Assembly: GCA_002337925.1 (NCBI GenBank)
Contig: DDHB01000103.1
Span: 7,016 to 13,078 of the forward strand
Reading direction: 5' to 3'
From: Sporomusaceae bacterium UBA1887
Lineage (GTDB): Bacteria; Bacillota; Negativicutes; Sporomusales; DSM-15969
DNA: 6,063 nucleotides
Shown here: positions 4,717 to 6,063 of the stretch, in pieces
How the letters are laid out: every line of letters begins with the position of its first letter
How positions within the stretch are numbered: the stretch's first letter is position 1
The notes under the pieces: generated by a model
Database searches by the model: none
What the model saw: the letters and a program-made list of their open reading frames with translations, nothing else
Told to the model about the DNA's origin: nothing
Program-made: the position numbers and the translations under genes

Positions 4717-6063
4717 AGTCATCTTCTTCATTTTTGCTGTCTTGATCCTTCTTATTATGAATGATCTCCAAACGATCATTATCTTTCGGCCTCAAGGCTG
4801 CAGGACGAAGCAATTTACTAGGGATAGGTAAACGAAATAAGACACCCCTCATCGCTTTCAGATTTAACGGAATAGCAGGCCATAAATACGATACGCCAAA
4901 CGATTTCGTCATGCCAAAGATCAGCATAATTGCCGCTAATCCCCCTATCAAGCCCGGAAGTTTAAACAGCATGACCAAAGCAATCAATACGATACGAAAA
5001 AAGCGCATCGCTAAAGCCAATTCGACACTTGGCGTAGCAAAAGTTCCTACCACTGATACAGCGGTATAAAATATTGTTTCATTACCGAAAAGCCCCACCT
5101 TAGTGGCAAAATCACCTAGCATAAATGCCCCAATAAAGCCAAGTGCAGTTGATTGCGCGGCAGGAACATGAACCGTTGCCATACGTACCATTTCAACCCC
5201 GATTTCCGCCAGCAGGAATTGTAAGCCCAAAGGAATGATCCCGGTATCCTGCGGCCCGAGAAAGGCCAGTGTCTCCGGCAATAATTGCCGCTGCAAAACC
5301 AGAGCAAGCCAAACAGGTGGCAAAAGCAAGGAAAACAGTACCGCTCCCAGACGGACCAAGCGTAAAAAGGTTCCGGTTATTACATTTTGCCGATATTCTT
5401 CAACATGCTGTACATGATGCCAAAATGTGGTTGGCAAAATCATAATATCCGGTGACGTATCGACAACCAGACATACATGTCCTTCCAATAGATGCACGGC
5501 AGCCACATCCGGCCGCTCTGTATAACGCACTTTAGGCAGCGGATTCCACTTGTTCCCGCCTACTATGAATTCCTCAATCGCTTTTTCCGCCATCGGAACG
5601 CCGTCAATATCAATATTATTCAGCCGTCTTTTCACAGTTTCGACTAGTTTTGGATTGGTAATATCTTTGATATAACATACTGCAATGTCGGTTTGCGACC
5701 GGATACCAACTTTGGTAATCTCACAGCGCAAATTAGGATCGCGCAGCCGCCGCCGAATGAGCGCCGTATTAAAAACGATTGTTTCAACAAAAGAGTCCCG
5801 CGATCCACGGGTAACTTTTTCAATATTGGATTCTGACGGTGACCGCGATGGATAGGCTCGCGCATCAATCACCAATACCTGCTCAGCACCATCTACAAAG
5901 AATAACAGTTCCCCTGACAACAGACTGGTCACTGCATCATTCATATTCTCAATCTGCTTTGTCTGAGTATGAATTGCTCTTGTATAAAATAATTTCTGCA
6001 ATGTATTCATAGACAGTTCTGCCGCATCTGTAGCTACCATTTCCTTGAAGAGATCGGCAATTA
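4715..6063 (-). CDS. spoVAF: Spore germination protein, SpoVAF/GerA family (5' end outside window)
   Basis: This membrane protein belongs to the family of germinant-receptor A subunits, most like SpoVAF, which accompanies the SpoVA dipicolinate channel. In Bacillus, SpoVAF is reported to form an ion-conducting complex that boosts germination. Counting from the ATG at 6040, landmarks are TRGSRDSFVETIVFNTALIR (77-96), PTTFWHHVQHVEEYRQ (203-218, typical of SpoVAF rather than GerAA) and GTFATPSVELALAMRFFR (332-349). Membrane segments lie at about 227-250, 267-285, 298-315, 343-366 and 367-380. The tail is soluble and highly charged. The frame stays open upstream of that ATG to the window edge (residues IADLFKE before it). 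Together with the missing family N-terminus, this means the true start lies outside and probably some 40-60 residues are absent. It ends in the shared terminator. The rest of a spoVA operon may lie upstream, beyond the right edge. Confidence 0.9.
   Translation of the reverse strand, partial: IADLFKEMVATDAAELSMNTLQKLFYTRAIHTQTKQIENMNDAVTSLLSGELLFFVDGAEQVLVIDARAYPSRSPSESNIEKVTRGSRDSFVETIVFNTALIRRRLRDPNLRCEITKVGIRSQTDIAVCYIKDITNPKLVETVKRRLNNIDIDGVPMAEKAIEEFIVGGNKWNPLPKVRYTERPDVAAVHLLEGHVCLVVDTSPDIMILPTTFWHHVQHVEEYRQNVITGTFLRLVRLGAVLFSLLLPPVWLALVLQRQLLPETLAFLGPQDTGIIPLGLQFLLAEIGVEMVRMATVHVPAAQSTALGFIGAFMLGDFATKVGLFGNETIFYTAVSVVGTFATPSVELALAMRFFRIVLIALVMLFKLPGLIGGLAAIMLIFGMTKSFGVSYLWPAIPLNLKAMRGVLFRLPIPSKLLRPAALRPKDNDRLEIIHNKKDQDSKNEEDD

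Noticed and set aside
6038..6040. ATG at 6040 as the start of the spoVAF gene.
   Set aside because: The reading frame continues upstream to the window edge without a stop, and the family N-terminus is missing, so this is an internal methionine.
1..6063. A novel defence, mobile or biosynthetic system.
   Set aside because: All recognisable genes are housekeeping or sporulation genes in a tidy layout. No transposase, integrase, direct-repeat array, nuclease or toxin-antitoxin pair is visible on either strand.

Overview
The window reads as a compact chromosomal segment of an endospore-forming Firmicute. The two edge genes (a GerW/YtfJ-type spore protein and a SpoVAF/GerA-type germination protein) exist only in spore formers. 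The moderately AT-rich composition, the four-cysteine [4Fe-4S]-type motif in TrpS and the gene order (M50 protease, trpS, scpA, scpB, DUF2953, gerW) point to an anaerobe of the Clostridia/Negativicutes side. A Sporomusaceae-like source is my best guess, but the sequence alone does not prove it.

Layout from left to right. (1) Positions 1-828, minus strand: a sporulation pair, DUF2953 (ytfI-like) followed by the 5' end of gerW, overlapping by 8 bp and cut by the window edge. (2) Positions 829-919: a tight junction holding the intrinsic terminator of the scpB operon and, directly after it, a candidate forespore sigma-F-type promoter for the sporulation pair. (3) Positions 904-3786, minus strand: a four-gene housekeeping operon in the order M50 site-2-type protease, trpS, scpA, scpB. 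Gaps are 5-16 bp and there is a sigma-A-like promoter at 3828-3856. (4) Positions 3787-3924: a divergent intergenic region. (5) Positions 3925-4662, plus strand: the only clear plus-strand gene, a lipoprotein of unrecognised family made of two tandem helical repeats. (6) Positions 4661-4716: a long hairpin that can serve as a terminator in both directions. (7) Positions 4715-6063, minus strand: SpoVAF/GerA family membrane protein, 5' end outside the window.

Functionally, ScpA and ScpB are the kleisin and kite subunits that work with SMC in chromosome segregation. TrpS charges tRNA-Trp. The M50 protein is an intramembrane metalloprotease of unknown substrate. GerW and SpoVAF act in spore assembly and germination. 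The housekeeping operon and the sporulation pair appear to be insulated by the terminator and restarted from a sporulation promoter. I see no mobile element, CRISPR array, RNA gene or defence/novel multi-gene system. The least explained gene is the duplicated lipoprotein; the other interesting points are regulatory or motif-level. No stretch longer than 300 bases lacks a gene.
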